Shown: positions 34,946-43,598 of the stretch, one piece after another
How positions within the stretch are numbered: position 1 is the first letter of the stretch
How the letters are laid out: each line of letters starts with the position of its first letter
NCBI GenBank assembly: GCA_016938655.1
Contig: JAFGUG010000031.1
Coordinates: 98,653-162,652 of the forward strand
DNA from: Thiotrichales bacterium
GTDB lineage: Bacteria; Pseudomonadota; Gammaproteobacteria; Thiomicrospirales; Thiomicrospiraceae
Length of the DNA: 64,000 nucleotides
Reading direction: 5' to 3'
Position numbers and translations under genes: made by a program
Notes under the pieces: generated by a model
Seen by the model: only the letters and a program-made list of their open reading frames with translations
Database searches by the model: none
What the model was told of the DNA's origin: nothing

Positions 34946-35389
34946 ATGATTTCAAAAATAGAGATGACTGAGGCGATTATTTTAGCTAAGAGTGAGCAGT
35001 CTAAGAGTTGGGCAGAAATTGCTGAAGTCGCTGGGTTAAGTGAGGTTTACACAACGTCAGCCTGTTTAGGTATGAATCATCTCGACTCAGAACCAGCCGA
35101 AAAGGTAGCGGCTTTCTTAAACCTAGGTAGTGAAGTCGCTGAGGCGTTAAAAGGGTTTCCAACCAAAACTTGGGACCAAGTCATTCCCACCGACCCGTTA
35201 ATTTATCGTTTGTATGAAATTGTTGGGGTTTATGGGCCAACCATGAAAACATTAATTCATGAGAAGTTTGGAGACGGAATTATGAGTGCTATTGACTTCA
35301 CAATGGATATTGATAAAGTCGAAAATCCGGCTGGTGATCGTGTAAAAGTCACCATGGAAGGTAAGTTTTTGGCCTATAAGTCTTGGTAA
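34946..35389 (+). CDS. cynS: Cyanate hydratase (cyanase)
   Basis: Converts cyanate and bicarbonate to ammonia and CO2, a nitrogen source and detoxification step. The 147-residue protein has the helical N-terminal domain and the C-terminal active-site region IPTDPLIYRLYEIVGVYGPTMKTLIHEKFGDGIMSAIDF; the catalytic triad is R88, E91 and S114, all present. It is a few residues shorter than E. coli CynS (156). A near-consensus sigma-54 promoter precedes it, and AAGGAG lies 7 nt ahead of the ATG. No cynT carbonic anhydrase is adjacent. A strong terminator follows. Confidence 0.97.
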   Translation: MISKIEMTEAIILAKSEQSKSWAEIAEVAGLSEVYTTSACLGMNHLDSEPAEKVAAFLNLGSEVAEALKGFPTKTWDQVIPTDPLIYRLYEIVGVYGPTMKTLIHEKFGDGIMSAIDFTMDIDKVENPAGDRVKVTMEGKFLAYKSW

Positions 35390-35408
35390 GTAAATCCGGT
35401 GCCTTTTA

Positions 35409-35442
35409 TAAAAAATCCCGTTTTATGAACGGGATTTTTTTT
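35409..35442. terminator. Bidirectional terminator after cynS
   Basis: AAAAAATCCCGTT pairs with AACGGGATTTTTT around TTATG; serves cynS and the convergent TDT gene. Confidence 0.92.
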
Positions 35443-35535
35443 GTTCGTTAAAAAGATAATGTAACTTGCTATTATCTCAACACAGTCAGTTTACTCATTA
35501 AATCAAATCAACTAGCCAAGCAAACCTTTTTTAAT

Positions 35536-36516
35536 TTAATGTTCAGCTGTGCAAATCTTTTTGTTTTTAACCGCGACAAACGTTTTAACACTCAGCGATA
35601 CAATTAAAAAAGCTAAGGCAAGCATCGAAATTAAACCCAGCCAATTGTAAGCAGGGGTTTGTGACACTTGTGCCATTAAGAATGAAGAGAGTGAGAAGGC
35701 AGCAATCGGGAAGGTGTAAGCCCACCATGATAAGGCAAAATTCAAACCTCTAAACTTGTTAATTGAGAACAGCAAAAATACAGCAAAGAAGAGTCCAAAG
35801 AAATAGAGAATCCGTGCAAATGAATCAATCTGTCCTTGTGTTAAAGCGACGTAGGCAATAAACCCAACTGCGGGCGGTGCCATAAAAATAAAAAGCGTGG
35901 GTATTAATTTTTCAGGCATTGGGGCATGAAAAATAAGGCGGTAAAACAGCACGGGTTTTAAGATAATCCAAAAGACGATACCGATAGCAAAAAAGAACCA
36001 ACTAATATCGGTTGGAACATGATTGACGCCTGCAATCGGCACAACAATGTTCCCAACTATTGGAATAAACCAAGATGGATTAGAGTGTTCGATTTTAAAA
36101 AAGTCGTGATAGGTCCAGTTGTAAAGCACCCACAAAGTTAATATAAGTTGCAAAGAGGCACCTAAAATCCATAGATTAAACGATGTTTTAACCTCTTCAA
36201 TGTTCCAAAAAGCGATGCTTAATAGTAATAAACTAATTGCAATGGCGGGTAAAAAGTTCATTTTAATGGGGTGTCTAGCTTCTTCAATAAATGCACTGCG
36301 AAAGTGTATGATCTTATAGAGGTAGGCGGAAATAAGAAGCATAAAGAGGGCGGTAATAAACATTAGAAGTGCATAGCCGGGCTTTAATGACCAACCGAAT
36401 AAGGCTTCCGTTTTAAGGACGGCAAGACACAGCCCCGTCATTCCCATAATCATGCCAAAAAAGCTGGCAGGAAAATATTGAAGTCTTTCTAACAAAGAGG
36501 TGTTGTTTTCCATCAA
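35536..36516 (-). CDS. TDT/SLAC1-family membrane channel, copy A
   Basis: A 326-residue integral membrane protein with about ten hydrophobic segments, similar to the tellurite-resistance/dicarboxylate (TDT) family that includes TehA and the plant anion channel SLAC1. Shared blocks are FPASFFGMIMGMTGL (N-terminal), PSWFIPIVGNIVVPIAG (mid) and PTLFIFMAPPAVGFIAY. SLAC1/TehA proteins form trimeric anion channels. It is convergent with cynS and separated by a terminator. Two more paralogues lie at 60004-60969 and 61110-62159. Substrate unknown. Confidence 0.82.
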   Translation of the reverse strand: MMENNTSLLERLQYFPASFFGMIMGMTGLCLAVLKTEALFGWSLKPGYALLMFITALFMLLISAYLYKIIHFRSAFIEEARHPIKMNFLPAIAISLLLLSIAFWNIEEVKTSFNLWILGASLQLILTLWVLYNWTYHDFFKIEHSNPSWFIPIVGNIVVPIAGVNHVPTDISWFFFAIGIVFWIILKPVLFYRLIFHAPMPEKLIPTLFIFMAPPAVGFIAYVALTQGQIDSFARILYFFGLFFAVFLLFSINKFRGLNFALSWWAYTFPIAAFSLSSFLMAQVSQTPAYNWLGLISMLALAFLIVSLSVKTFVAVKNKKICTAEH

Positions 36517-36608
36517 AATTCCTATTTAAACGTTCAAAATAGAAATTATACTTGAGCAGTTGACTCAGGTAATCAATAGTATTTTAAATTACCTAATAGT
36601 CTTATTTA

Positions 36609-38369
36609 TCAGGCGGTCTGAAGCCATTGAAGACGAAGTTGGACACTGGTGCGGCCGCCAAAGTGGTTGAGGCTGGGCTGGTAGATGCCATGAACCCAAC
36701 TGCCGACCTTAAATTGTGTTGGTTCGTCAGCGGTTTGCTTGGCATTAAAGTAGATCGCTTGAATCGTTTTGCCACCAATCGTTCGTAATTTACAAGATAA
36801 ATGTGTTTTGGTTTGACCGACTTCACGAATTTGAATCAGTTCAAAATTCCCGGAAAAGACCGGTTGTGGCCACTCACGACCAAAGGGTTCTAACGCATTT
36901 AAGTGGGGAATCAACTCGGGAACCAACATTTCATCTGCTAATTCACCATCGGTTTCAATTAGGGGGACGGGTGGTTCATCGCCTAACTGTTTTTGAACCG
37001 CCATCTCAAACAGTTCAGCAAACATCTCGTACTTTTCGAGTGGAATCATGCAACCCGCGGCACCTTTATGACCACCCATCGATAGAAACAGTTCAGAATC
37101 CTGCTCGGACATCCACTGAAACGCCTCTCTTAAATCTAGATTAGGCACAATGGCTCGGCCACTGCCAGCCAAATTTCCATCTTTAAGATCGGTCATTGCC
37201 ACGCAGGGCAGCCCAAATTGTTCGCCAATGCGGGTGGCAATAATCCCTTGAATACCGGCATTGCCTTGCAAAGGCACGGCTAAGCTGTATTTTTTGGGGT
37301 GGTACATCGTTTTAGCAATATTTTGTGCATCTTCGAGCATGGTTTGCTGTTGAGCACGGCGATCGAAGTTATCTTCGTCTAACTGGGTAAGGTTAAGCAA
37401 CGCTTCATCTAACGTTTTTGATGTTAAAAAATTAAAAGCCGTGGTGACATCACTCACACGGCTGGCGGCATTAATACGCGTAGCAACCTGAAACCCAAGG
37501 TATTCAGCATTAAAGGGTTGGCCTTGATTATCGTTAAGCTCTTTCATAGCCTGCCAAGCAGGCACATTAAACTGGTTAATAACTTGCAGGCCTGCTTGAA
37601 CTATTGCACGATTGTTTGGGCTTTGCAGGCTAACACTGTCGGCAACCGTTCCTAAGGCAACGTTTAATGATAAGTCTTTAAGCGAAGGCGTATCGGCGGG
37701 TAAAACGCCTTGTTGTATTAGCGTACTGCGAACTTGCGTCATGACCAAAAAGATCACAAAACATCCCGCAACGGTTTTGTCGTATTCGCAATCAGGTTGT
37801 TGTGGATTTACAGTACAAGCTGCACTGGCTGGCGCGCCATCTAAAGACATTTGGTGATGATCTGTAACGCAAACTTGAATGCCCGCCTCTTTAAGGCGTT
37901 TAATGCGCGGTTCATCACTCGAACCTTGGTCGGCAGAGATCACTAAGCTGATGGGTTCTTCAATCGCTAAGATACGTTCAACCACTTCATCAGTGATGCC
38001 GTAGCCGGTTTTACGATCGCCAATAACATGTTTAACGCGTTCTCTAGGCACTTTAAAGTAATCGACCAAAGCGGTCATCGCCACCCAAGCCGAGGTTACG
38101 CCATCGGTATCGTAGTCGGTTGCCAGTACAATAACACCGTCAGATAAAATCGCTTCACTAATCAATAAAGCCGCTTGCTGCGAGTTTTTTAGTTGATTAG
38201 GGTGCTGAATGTGTTTTAATTTCGGGAAAACGGTCTCTGCTAGCAGATCAGTACTGTGTTTGCGTTGAGCAACCAGACGAGATTGAAGGTCGGAAAGTCC
38301 AAGTGCCTGACAGGCCTCAAAGACTTCTTGATTTATGGGACGTTGAACAATTTTGGGTGATTTAATCAT
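36609..38369 (-). CDS. recJ: Single-stranded-DNA-specific exonuclease RecJ
   Basis: 5'-3' exonuclease for recombination and mismatch repair. The 586 residues carry the DHH phosphoesterase motifs ATDYDTDGVTSAW and CVTDHHQMS, the DHHA1 domain with SMGGHKGAAGCMIP, and a C-terminal OB fold. Length equals the E. coli enzyme (577) closely. It is divergent from yqiA with 17 bp between starts. One exact palindrome copy encodes Gln-Ala-Gly-Leu. Confidence 0.96.
   Translation of the reverse strand: MIKSPKIVQRPINQEVFEACQALGLSDLQSRLVAQRKHSTDLLAETVFPKLKHIQHPNQLKNSQQAALLISEAILSDGVIVLATDYDTDGVTSAWVAMTALVDYFKVPRERVKHVIGDRKTGYGITDEVVERILAIEEPISLVISADQGSSDEPRIKRLKEAGIQVCVTDHHQMSLDGAPASAACTVNPQQPDCEYDKTVAGCFVIFLVMTQVRSTLIQQGVLPADTPSLKDLSLNVALGTVADSVSLQSPNNRAIVQAGLQVINQFNVPAWQAMKELNDNQGQPFNAEYLGFQVATRINAASRVSDVTTAFNFLTSKTLDEALLNLTQLDEDNFDRRAQQQTMLEDAQNIAKTMYHPKKYSLAVPLQGNAGIQGIIATRIGEQFGLPCVAMTDLKDGNLAGSGRAIVPNLDLREAFQWMSEQDSELFLSMGGHKGAAGCMIPLEKYEMFAELFEMAVQKQLGDEPPVPLIETDGELADEMLVPELIPHLNALEPFGREWPQPVFSGNFELIQIREVGQTKTHLSCKLRTIGGKTIQAIYFNAKQTADEPTQFKVGSWVHGIYQPSLNHFGGRTSVQLRLQWLQTA
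37586..37595. repeat. HIP-like palindrome copy 14, exact 10-mer
   Basis: GCAGGCCTGC inside recJ, read on the minus strand as Ala-Gly-Leu. Confidence 0.93.
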
Positions 38370-38386
38370 GAGAGAATTTTAACAGA

Positions 38387-39031
38387 ATGCAAACGTGCAC
38401 ATGTGTCTATCTACATGGCTTTTTAAGTAGCCAAAACAGTCTAAAAGCGCAGTGGTTTAAAGAAACTTTGCCAAGCTTAATGCGCTCTGAATTAGGGCGG
38501 GTTAACTGCCAAGTGTTAACGCCCGATTACCCCATGAGTAAACCCCATGAAAGCGTGGACTATTTAGAACACTTTTTAAAACAAGCAGGCCTGCTAGGTT
38601 TTGAAGCAGATTCAAATTGGTTTTTAGCCGGAAGCTCAATGGGCGGATTTTATGCGCAGTATTTAGCGCATGCTCACAATAAACCGTACATTATGATTAA
38701 TCCGGCGTTAGACCCTATGAGTTTGTTTGAAGAGTATGAGGGAGTGCATATTAATCAGCACACTCATGAAGAGATTACGGTCGATGCTCAATATCGTGAA
38801 GATTTAAAAGAGTATTATCAACACCCTAGCCAAACGTTAGCCAGTCTGCTGTTGCTCGATAAAGGGGATGAGGTGATTGCGTATGATTTGGCAGAACGTC
38901 TATACAGTGTAAAGACCATCATGCATAAAACACTAACGTTTGAAGGCGGGGATCACGCTTTTCAGCATTTAGACGCGTCTAAAGAGATGATTAAGCAGTT
39001 TGTTAGCGAAGCGGTTTTACAAGGGACTTAA
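38387..39031 (+). CDS. YqiA-like alpha/beta-hydrolase esterase
   Basis: A 214-residue serine hydrolase of the UPF0227/YqiA family, short-chain esterases without lid domain. The opening VYLHGFLSSQNSLKAQWF is the oxyanion-region signature, the nucleophile elbow is GSSMGGFYAQYLA (Ser near 84), and the His is in GGDHAFQHLD (near 187). ATG at 38387. In E. coli yqiA is beside parE; here it is divergent from recJ. One full palindrome copy lies inside, read as Ala-Gly-Leu. Confidence 0.87.
   Translation: MQTCTCVYLHGFLSSQNSLKAQWFKETLPSLMRSELGRVNCQVLTPDYPMSKPHESVDYLEHFLKQAGLLGFEADSNWFLAGSSMGGFYAQYLAHAHNKPYIMINPALDPMSLFEEYEGVHINQHTHEEITVDAQYREDLKEYYQHPSQTLASLLLLDKGDEVIAYDLAERLYSVKTIMHKTLTFEGGDHAFQHLDASKEMIKQFVSEAVLQGT
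38584..38595. repeat. HIP-like palindrome copy 15, full 12-mer
   Basis: Perfect AGCAGGCCTGCT in the yqiA-like gene. Confidence 0.95.
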
Positions 39032-39044
39032 TTAAAAAGTATGC

Positions 39045-39266
39045 TTACGCCATGATGTCGATAATGCTACCAATCATTTCATCGTAGGTTTTTAGGGCTT
39101 TAGCACTGGTTTGCACCTGAGTAGCAGCTTGTTTATTATCAATAATAGCATTGTTTAAATCAGGATTGCCCGGTGTTGCAATTTTTTGAGTATTGTCAGC
39201 CAGACGATCAAATCCTTGATTTATACCTTGCATCGCCATTGCGCTGGGTGAGGATGAAACATTCAT
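39045..39266 (-). CDS. Small helical protein, flagellar-rod/hook-terminus-like
   Basis: A 73-residue protein of unknown function. Its N-terminus (NVSSSPSAMAMQGINQGFDRLADNTQKIA) and C-terminus (KTYDEMIGSIIDIMA) recall the paired terminal helices of flagellar rod and hook proteins, joined without any middle domain. Similar small proteins occur in other flagellated gammaproteobacteria. The only other motility-linked gene here is cheV. It is convergent with the yqiA-like gene, 13 bp away. Confidence 0.65.
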   Translation of the reverse strand: MNVSSSPSAMAMQGINQGFDRLADNTQKIATPGNPDLNNAIIDNKQAATQVQTSAKALKTYDEMIGSIIDIMA

Positions 39267-39307
39267 TTTTGAGCCTATGATTATGAGTTACGCTTTATCG
39301 TCATAAA

Positions 39308-39904
39308 TTATTCAAGTTGGGCGATCGCGTAGGGTGATTGGTTTTTAACAATGTACTCTACAAACACATTGCCTAACTTCTCACTGCCTTCACGATCAAC
39401 CACAATTTTTATATTATCATCTTCCCACTCAAAACTGGAATACGTCAAACTTCCGCCCCAGCCTTTTCGAACCATCCGGCTCGGCTGACCAGCTTTCCCA
39501 ATTAATTCTAGGGCGACGTCTTTTGTGCTAATAGCAGTGCGTTTATTAGATTGTTCAATTGAGTAAGGTCGGTAAAGGCGTTTTAAAGACGTGACATTGC
39601 CAATATGGTTATAACGCACTTCTAAATAGTAGCTGTCACGAATACGTGACCAAGCAAAAAACTTGTCTATATTACGTTGTTTGATGGTTGAGCGTGCCTG
39701 CATAAAGCCACCTATATTCCAGAGGTGTTCACGAATTTTAGGAATGTTAAATTCAGCAGGTTTAATCCCTAAAACGGCAACGGTTGTGAGATCGACAGGT
39801 TCTTCTACCGCCCAAGTAAACGGCAACGGCACGGCGCTTAAAACCAACGCCAATGCTGTTTGTAAAAAAGTTTTTTGGGTGTTTTGCATGATCACTTGCA
39901 TCAT
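39308..39904 (-). CDS. Exported protein of unknown function
   Basis: A 198-residue protein with an N-terminal signal peptide (TFLQTALALVLSAVPLPFTWA, cleavage after TWA). The mature part is mixed alpha/beta, with a basic stretch (MVRKGWGG) and repeated beta-type segments; it contains no cysteine. I do not recognise a family. The start may be the ATG at 39904 or an in-frame ATG 15 bp later. It stands between the small helical gene and the kinase gene, same direction. Confidence 0.7.
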   Translation of the reverse strand: MMQVIMQNTQKTFLQTALALVLSAVPLPFTWAVEEPVDLTTVAVLGIKPAEFNIPKIREHLWNIGGFMQARSTIKQRNIDKFFAWSRIRDSYYLEVRYNHIGNVTSLKRLYRPYSIEQSNKRTAISTKDVALELIGKAGQPSRMVRKGWGGSLTYSSFEWEDDNIKIVVDREGSEKLGNVFVEYIVKNQSPYAIAQLE

Positions 39905-39968
39905 AACTTCATCGCTCTTTTTTTCAATTCATAAATTTGAATTGGGAATACGTTACTAAAGTTATCGG

Positions 39969-41546
39969 CTAGAACAGAAAATCTTGAATTAAATCGGTAG
40001 GATAAAAACGACGCAATTCACTGGCTTTTAATGTCAAGGAGTGCTCGTTTTCGCTCGGGGCTTCAATCACCTTCATCTGCTTGAGCATGACCGATATATC
40101 TGCATCAGAAGGGTTATCGTTTTGCTTTATACGTTGTTGAATCGATTGTTTAGCGGTTGTTTCATCTGTTTCAATATAAATGGTTTTACATTGACAGTTC
40201 AGTGTGTTGGCAAGATCATAAAATGCTAAACGATGTTGCGCTTTTAAGAAAGTGGCATCCACAATCACCGACATGCCTAAACCAATAATCTGTTTGGTCA
40301 AGTCTTGTAAACGTTGATAGGTTTGTTGGTTCATTTTCGGTGAGTAGAGCGTTTGTTTCTCTTGTTCACTCACTCGATGCGTTGGTTTAATGCCATACCG
40401 TTTTTTACGTTCAATGTCTGAGCTGATAACCAGCGCTTCAATCTGTGTTAACAACTGATTAGCAAAATGGCTTTTACCAGAACCCGATACGCCTTGTAAT
40501 AAAATGATTTGAGGTTGAAATTTGTTAAAAGCATCCCGCTCTGCTTGATGAATATATTGTAAGGTTATTGTTTTATAGTGTTGAAATTCAAGCGAGTTTT
40601 TATCCAGTTGAGTTAAGCGTAACGCCGATATTTTGGCGCGAACCAGCGAGCGATAAACGCGATAAAAACTGAGCAATCTAATCGCCGCATAATCCCCTGT
40701 TAGGGCCATGTATTGGCTAAATAATCGGCGTTTAAACCCCGATTGTTGACGAAAGTCTAGGTCAATTAATAAAAAGGCCAGATCACTTATGCCATCTATC
40801 CAGCGAAACTCATCGTTAAACTCAATGCCATCAAATAGGGTAGGAACTTCATTAATCAAGGTAATATTATCAAGGTGCAAGTCGCCATGACATTCGCGCA
40901 CATAGCCCTCTTTTTTTCGTGAAACTAACAACGGTCTTAGTTCAGAAAACTGTTGGTTCGTCCAGTCCAATAAAGCCTGTAAACGTGGTGTGTAGTCCTC
41001 GGTACAGTTACTGAAGAGAGTTGGAAAATTATCCAGCATGGGTTGCAGGATGGTTTCTGGCTCCCCAAGGTGAGAGTCCGCTTTGACCATGTTTGCATTG
41101 AGGTGCAAATCTGCAATTCGTTGAGCCAGTAACTGTTCTTGTTGAGAACTAAGGTGATGGTTTTCTAGATAACGACCCAACACCCAACTAGGTTCAAATT
41201 GATTCATCTTGACCAAAAAATCAACCGGGTTTTCGGCTGGTTGGGGGCTGTTAGTGGCGGTGAAATGAATATTGCCTTGGGCATCCAGATAGATGGGAAC
41301 GACATCAATATAAAGGTCTGGTGCAGTGCGACGGTTAAGGCGAAGTTCTTGCAAGCAGAATCGTTCACGATCTTCTAAACGGGTGAAATTTAAAAACCCA
41401 AAATCAACCGGCTTTTTGAGTTTGTAAGCGTACTGACCCGTTAAAAAAACCACTGAAATATGGGTTTCAATGGTGGTAATCACCTCAACAGGATGCGGAT
41501 AGCTTTGCGGTTGGCAGAGCAGATCGATAAGTTGTTCTGTATTCAA
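39969..41546 (-). CDS. Two-domain protein: aminoglycoside-phosphotransferase-like + P-loop kinase
   Basis: A 525-residue cytoplasmic protein with two phosphotransferase modules. Residues 1 to about 330 resemble the APH/ChoK fold, with catalytic loop RECHGDLHLDNI and the DFG-like FDGIEF. Residues about 345-515 are a P-loop kinase with Walker A GVSGSGKS and a later SSDIERKKRYG base-recognition-like stretch. Proteins with this arrangement (COG2187 plus COG0645) are widespread but untested. It is separated from dksA by a terminator, so it has its own promoter. Confidence 0.85.
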   Translation of the reverse strand: MNTEQLIDLLCQPQSYPHPVEVITTIETHISVVFLTGQYAYKLKKPVDFGFLNFTRLEDRERFCLQELRLNRRTAPDLYIDVVPIYLDAQGNIHFTATNSPQPAENPVDFLVKMNQFEPSWVLGRYLENHHLSSQQEQLLAQRIADLHLNANMVKADSHLGEPETILQPMLDNFPTLFSNCTEDYTPRLQALLDWTNQQFSELRPLLVSRKKEGYVRECHGDLHLDNITLINEVPTLFDGIEFNDEFRWIDGISDLAFLLIDLDFRQQSGFKRRLFSQYMALTGDYAAIRLLSFYRVYRSLVRAKISALRLTQLDKNSLEFQHYKTITLQYIHQAERDAFNKFQPQIILLQGVSGSGKSHFANQLLTQIEALVISSDIERKKRYGIKPTHRVSEQEKQTLYSPKMNQQTYQRLQDLTKQIIGLGMSVIVDATFLKAQHRLAFYDLANTLNCQCKTIYIETDETTAKQSIQQRIKQNDNPSDADISVMLKQMKVIEAPSENEHSLTLKASELRRFYPTDLIQDFLF

Positions 41547-41576
41547 GATATTGAAGTCCAGGGTTTAACACCATCA

Positions 41577-41606
41577 ATAAAAAAGCCAGGCTTGCAGACC
41601 TGGCTT
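41577..41606 (-). terminator. Terminator after dksA
   Basis: AAGCCAGG/CCTGGCTT hairpin; read on the minus strand it ends in a T-run. Confidence 0.88.
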
Positions 41607-41634
41607 GTTGTTTACGATAAACAAGCAGGGTAGG

Positions 41635-42063
41635 TTAAGCGACCCCTTGTTTCTCACGTAGTTCTTGTTTGGTTTTCATTTCAACGGTTAGGTCAGCAGT
41701 TGGACGCGCTTCCATTCTGCCTAAACCAATCTCTTCACCACTGATTTTACAGTAACCATACTCGCCGGTTTCAATCATTTTGAGTGACTTGTCAATTTTA
41801 GCAATCAATTTTCTCTCGCGATCACGAGTACGCAGTTCAAGTGCAAATTCTTCTTCTTGAGACGCTCGATCATTTGGGTCTGCAGGGGTTTCAGAGTCAC
41901 GTTGTAGGTGTGAAACAGTTGAGTTGGCTTCTTCAATTAACTGCATTTTCCAAGCGGTTAGTTTATTTTTAAAATGTTCCAACATACCAGGACTCATGTA
42001 CTCTTCGCCCTTTGCAGGAACATACGCTGGGTAGTCTTCAATAAAATCCGATTGTATTTCCAT
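41635..42063 (-). CDS. DksA-family RNA polymerase factor with degenerate zinc site
   Basis: DksA binds the RNA polymerase secondary channel and works with ppGpp. The 142-residue protein keeps the coiled-coil tip ADPNDRASQEEEF with acidic residues D62 and D65, and the block ELRTRDRERKLI. Of the four zinc-finger cysteines only C105 remains; the others are S108, T126 and M129 (YCKISGEEI ... ADLTVEMKT). That matches the zinc-independent DksA2 type described in Pseudomonas rather than canonical DksA. Whether a normal dksA exists elsewhere in the genome cannot be seen. A terminator follows. Confidence 0.92.
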   Translation of the reverse strand: MEIQSDFIEDYPAYVPAKGEEYMSPGMLEHFKNKLTAWKMQLIEEANSTVSHLQRDSETPADPNDRASQEEEFALELRTRDRERKLIAKIDKSLKMIETGEYGYCKISGEEIGLGRMEARPTADLTVEMKTKQELREKQGVA

Positions 42064-42357
42064 CTCTTTCTCCTAAAAACCGATAGGGCCTTTTTTGCAA
42101 TATCTGACTATATTACAGACCTTAATAAAGTCAAACAAGCTTATTTTTTAATGATTCCAAAGCCGAATGACGAACTACGTAAAATAATTAATCGCATTTT
42201 ATAGCAGGTTTAAAATAGTGCAACAAGTAATTTTTCTTATTCTGTTGTCTGTAGCACCCTTATCTAAGGGTTTAACCGAATCTTATGCTTGAAATTTAAG
42301 ACTAAATCACGCAAACTCCCTCAAAATTTAATTTATTTACCTAGAGGTTAAAATCAC

Positions 42358-43119
42358 ATGGCAGAGCTACAAGCATTACTATTCGATGTGGATGGAACAT
42401 TAGCAGACACAGAAAAAGATGGACACCGTCCTGCATTTAACATGGCTTTTGAGGAAGCGGGATTAGATTGGAACTGGGATGAAGCCTTGTATGGTGAATT
42501 ATTATCGGTTACCGGTGGTAAAGAACGTATTCGTTTCTACTTAGAAAAATTCAACACCTCTTTTGTTAAACCAGACAATTTTGACGAATTCGTTAAGGGG
42601 TTACATGCTGCTAAAACTAAGTTTTACACTCAGTTAATGGCAGAAGGGCGCATTCCATTGCGTCCGGGGGTTGAAAAATTGATTAATGAAGCTAAGGCTT
42701 GCGGTATGCGCATGGCGGTTGTTACAACCACAACACCACAGAATGTGACCGCGTTATTAGACAACACGTTAGGTAAAAATTCAGAAAGTTGGTTTGAAGT
42801 GATTGCGGCTGGTGACATCGTTCCGGCTAAAAAGCCGGCCCCTGATATTTATATCTGGGCATTGGAACAAATGAACCTTACGCCAGCAGATGCGATTGCA
42901 TTTGAAGACTCTTATAATGGTTACCAATCTTCTAAGCAGTCTAATCTTAAAACCATTATTACGGTGAATGGGTACACCGCTGAAGATGACTTTAGCGGTG
43001 CAGATTTGATTTTAGATCAGATGGGTGATGAGGGGAACCCTTTCACCGTAATGGCGGGCAATGCCTTTGGTCACACGTATTTAGACCTAGCGTTAGTTAA
43101 GAAAGTTCACGCCGGATAA
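42358..43119 (+). CDS. cbbY: CbbY-type HAD phosphatase (xylulose-1,5-bisphosphate phosphatase)
   Basis: A 253-residue HAD-superfamily enzyme. The motifs are FDVDGTLADTE (nucleophile Asp and acid Asp), VVTTTTP (motif II), KKPAPDIY (Lys, motif III) and FEDSYNG (motif IV). The N-terminal run DTEKDGHRPAFNMAFEEAGLDWNWDEALYGELLSVTGGKERIR (split: DGHRPAFNMAF, WDEALYGELL, TGGKERIR) is characteristic of CbbY. CbbY removes the Rubisco inhibitor xylulose-1,5-bisphosphate, so the gene suggests a Calvin-cycle organism, although no cbb operon is in the window. Confidence 0.88.
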   Translation: MAELQALLFDVDGTLADTEKDGHRPAFNMAFEEAGLDWNWDEALYGELLSVTGGKERIRFYLEKFNTSFVKPDNFDEFVKGLHAAKTKFYTQLMAEGRIPLRPGVEKLINEAKACGMRMAVVTTTTPQNVTALLDNTLGKNSESWFEVIAAGDIVPAKKPAPDIYIWALEQMNLTPADAIAFEDSYNGYQSSKQSNLKTIITVNGYTAEDDFSGADLILDQMGDEGNPFTVMAGNAFGHTYLDLALVKKVHAG

Positions 43120-43149
43120 TGCCTCATTCGTTTTTCTGATTGAGTCATT

Positions 43150-43196
43150 AAACGCAAATTTTGTGGGTGCCAGACTCACCAAATTTGCGTTTTTTC
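43150..43196. terminator. Terminator between cbbY and hopJ
   Basis: AAACGCAAATTT pairs with AAATTTGCGTTT across a loop that itself pairs partly (GTGGGTG/CTCACC); T-run follows. Confidence 0.85.
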
Positions 43197-43233
43197 ATTT
43201 GCTTTTTTCCATATCGAAGAATTCAATAAACAA

Positions 43234-43581
43234 CTATTTCTGGTTTATAGAGTTGCCTGAAAATTCAATACCCGCCCAGCCGGTGGCCATAAAATTACGA
43301 ATATTCTGATGATCCTCTTTCTGAGGGTTTTGCAAAACATCCACTGTATAAAAATCACCAAACGCATTCAGTGTGGCTTGCTCACTTAGCCCATTTAACT
43401 TAGCAAACCCAAAAATCTTGCATGAACCATTGTTGGTATTGGCTTCATTAATCTGATTACCATTTACGAAATGAGTAGGTGTAAATTCATATTCAGAATC
43501 AATAACCTGTATAACAGAGTTAAAGTCTACTGCACCTGCATTTAGTGCTTCGATTAAGGTTTGAGTGGTGTATTTAGACAT
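43234..43581 (-). CDS. HopJ-family protein
   Basis: A 115-residue protein of the family named after a Pseudomonas syringae type III effector candidate but found as a chromosomal gene in many non-pathogens. The signature runs FNSVIQVIDSEYEFTPTHF, then NGSCKIFGFAKLNGLSEQ, FGDFYTVDVL and DHQNIRNFMATGWAGIEF. Function is unknown; the name should not be taken as evidence for secretion. It is 18 bp downstream of the sugar-kinase gene and probably co-transcribed with it. Confidence 0.88.
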   Translation of the reverse strand: MSKYTTQTLIEALNAGAVDFNSVIQVIDSEYEFTPTHFVNGNQINEANTNNGSCKIFGFAKLNGLSEQATLNAFGDFYTVDVLQNPQKEDHQNIRNFMATGWAGIEFSGNSINQK

Positions 43582-43598
43582 GGTTTTCCTTTTTAACG

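Noticed and set aside
26334..35389. Locus as the Nit1C cyanide-assimilation cluster or a thiocyanate dehydrogenase cluster
   Set aside because: No nitrilase, radical SAM, GNAT, or copper thiocyanate dehydrogenase gene is present.
43234..43581. HopJ as evidence for a type III secretion system
   Set aside because: The family is common in non-pathogens and no secretion genes are in the window.
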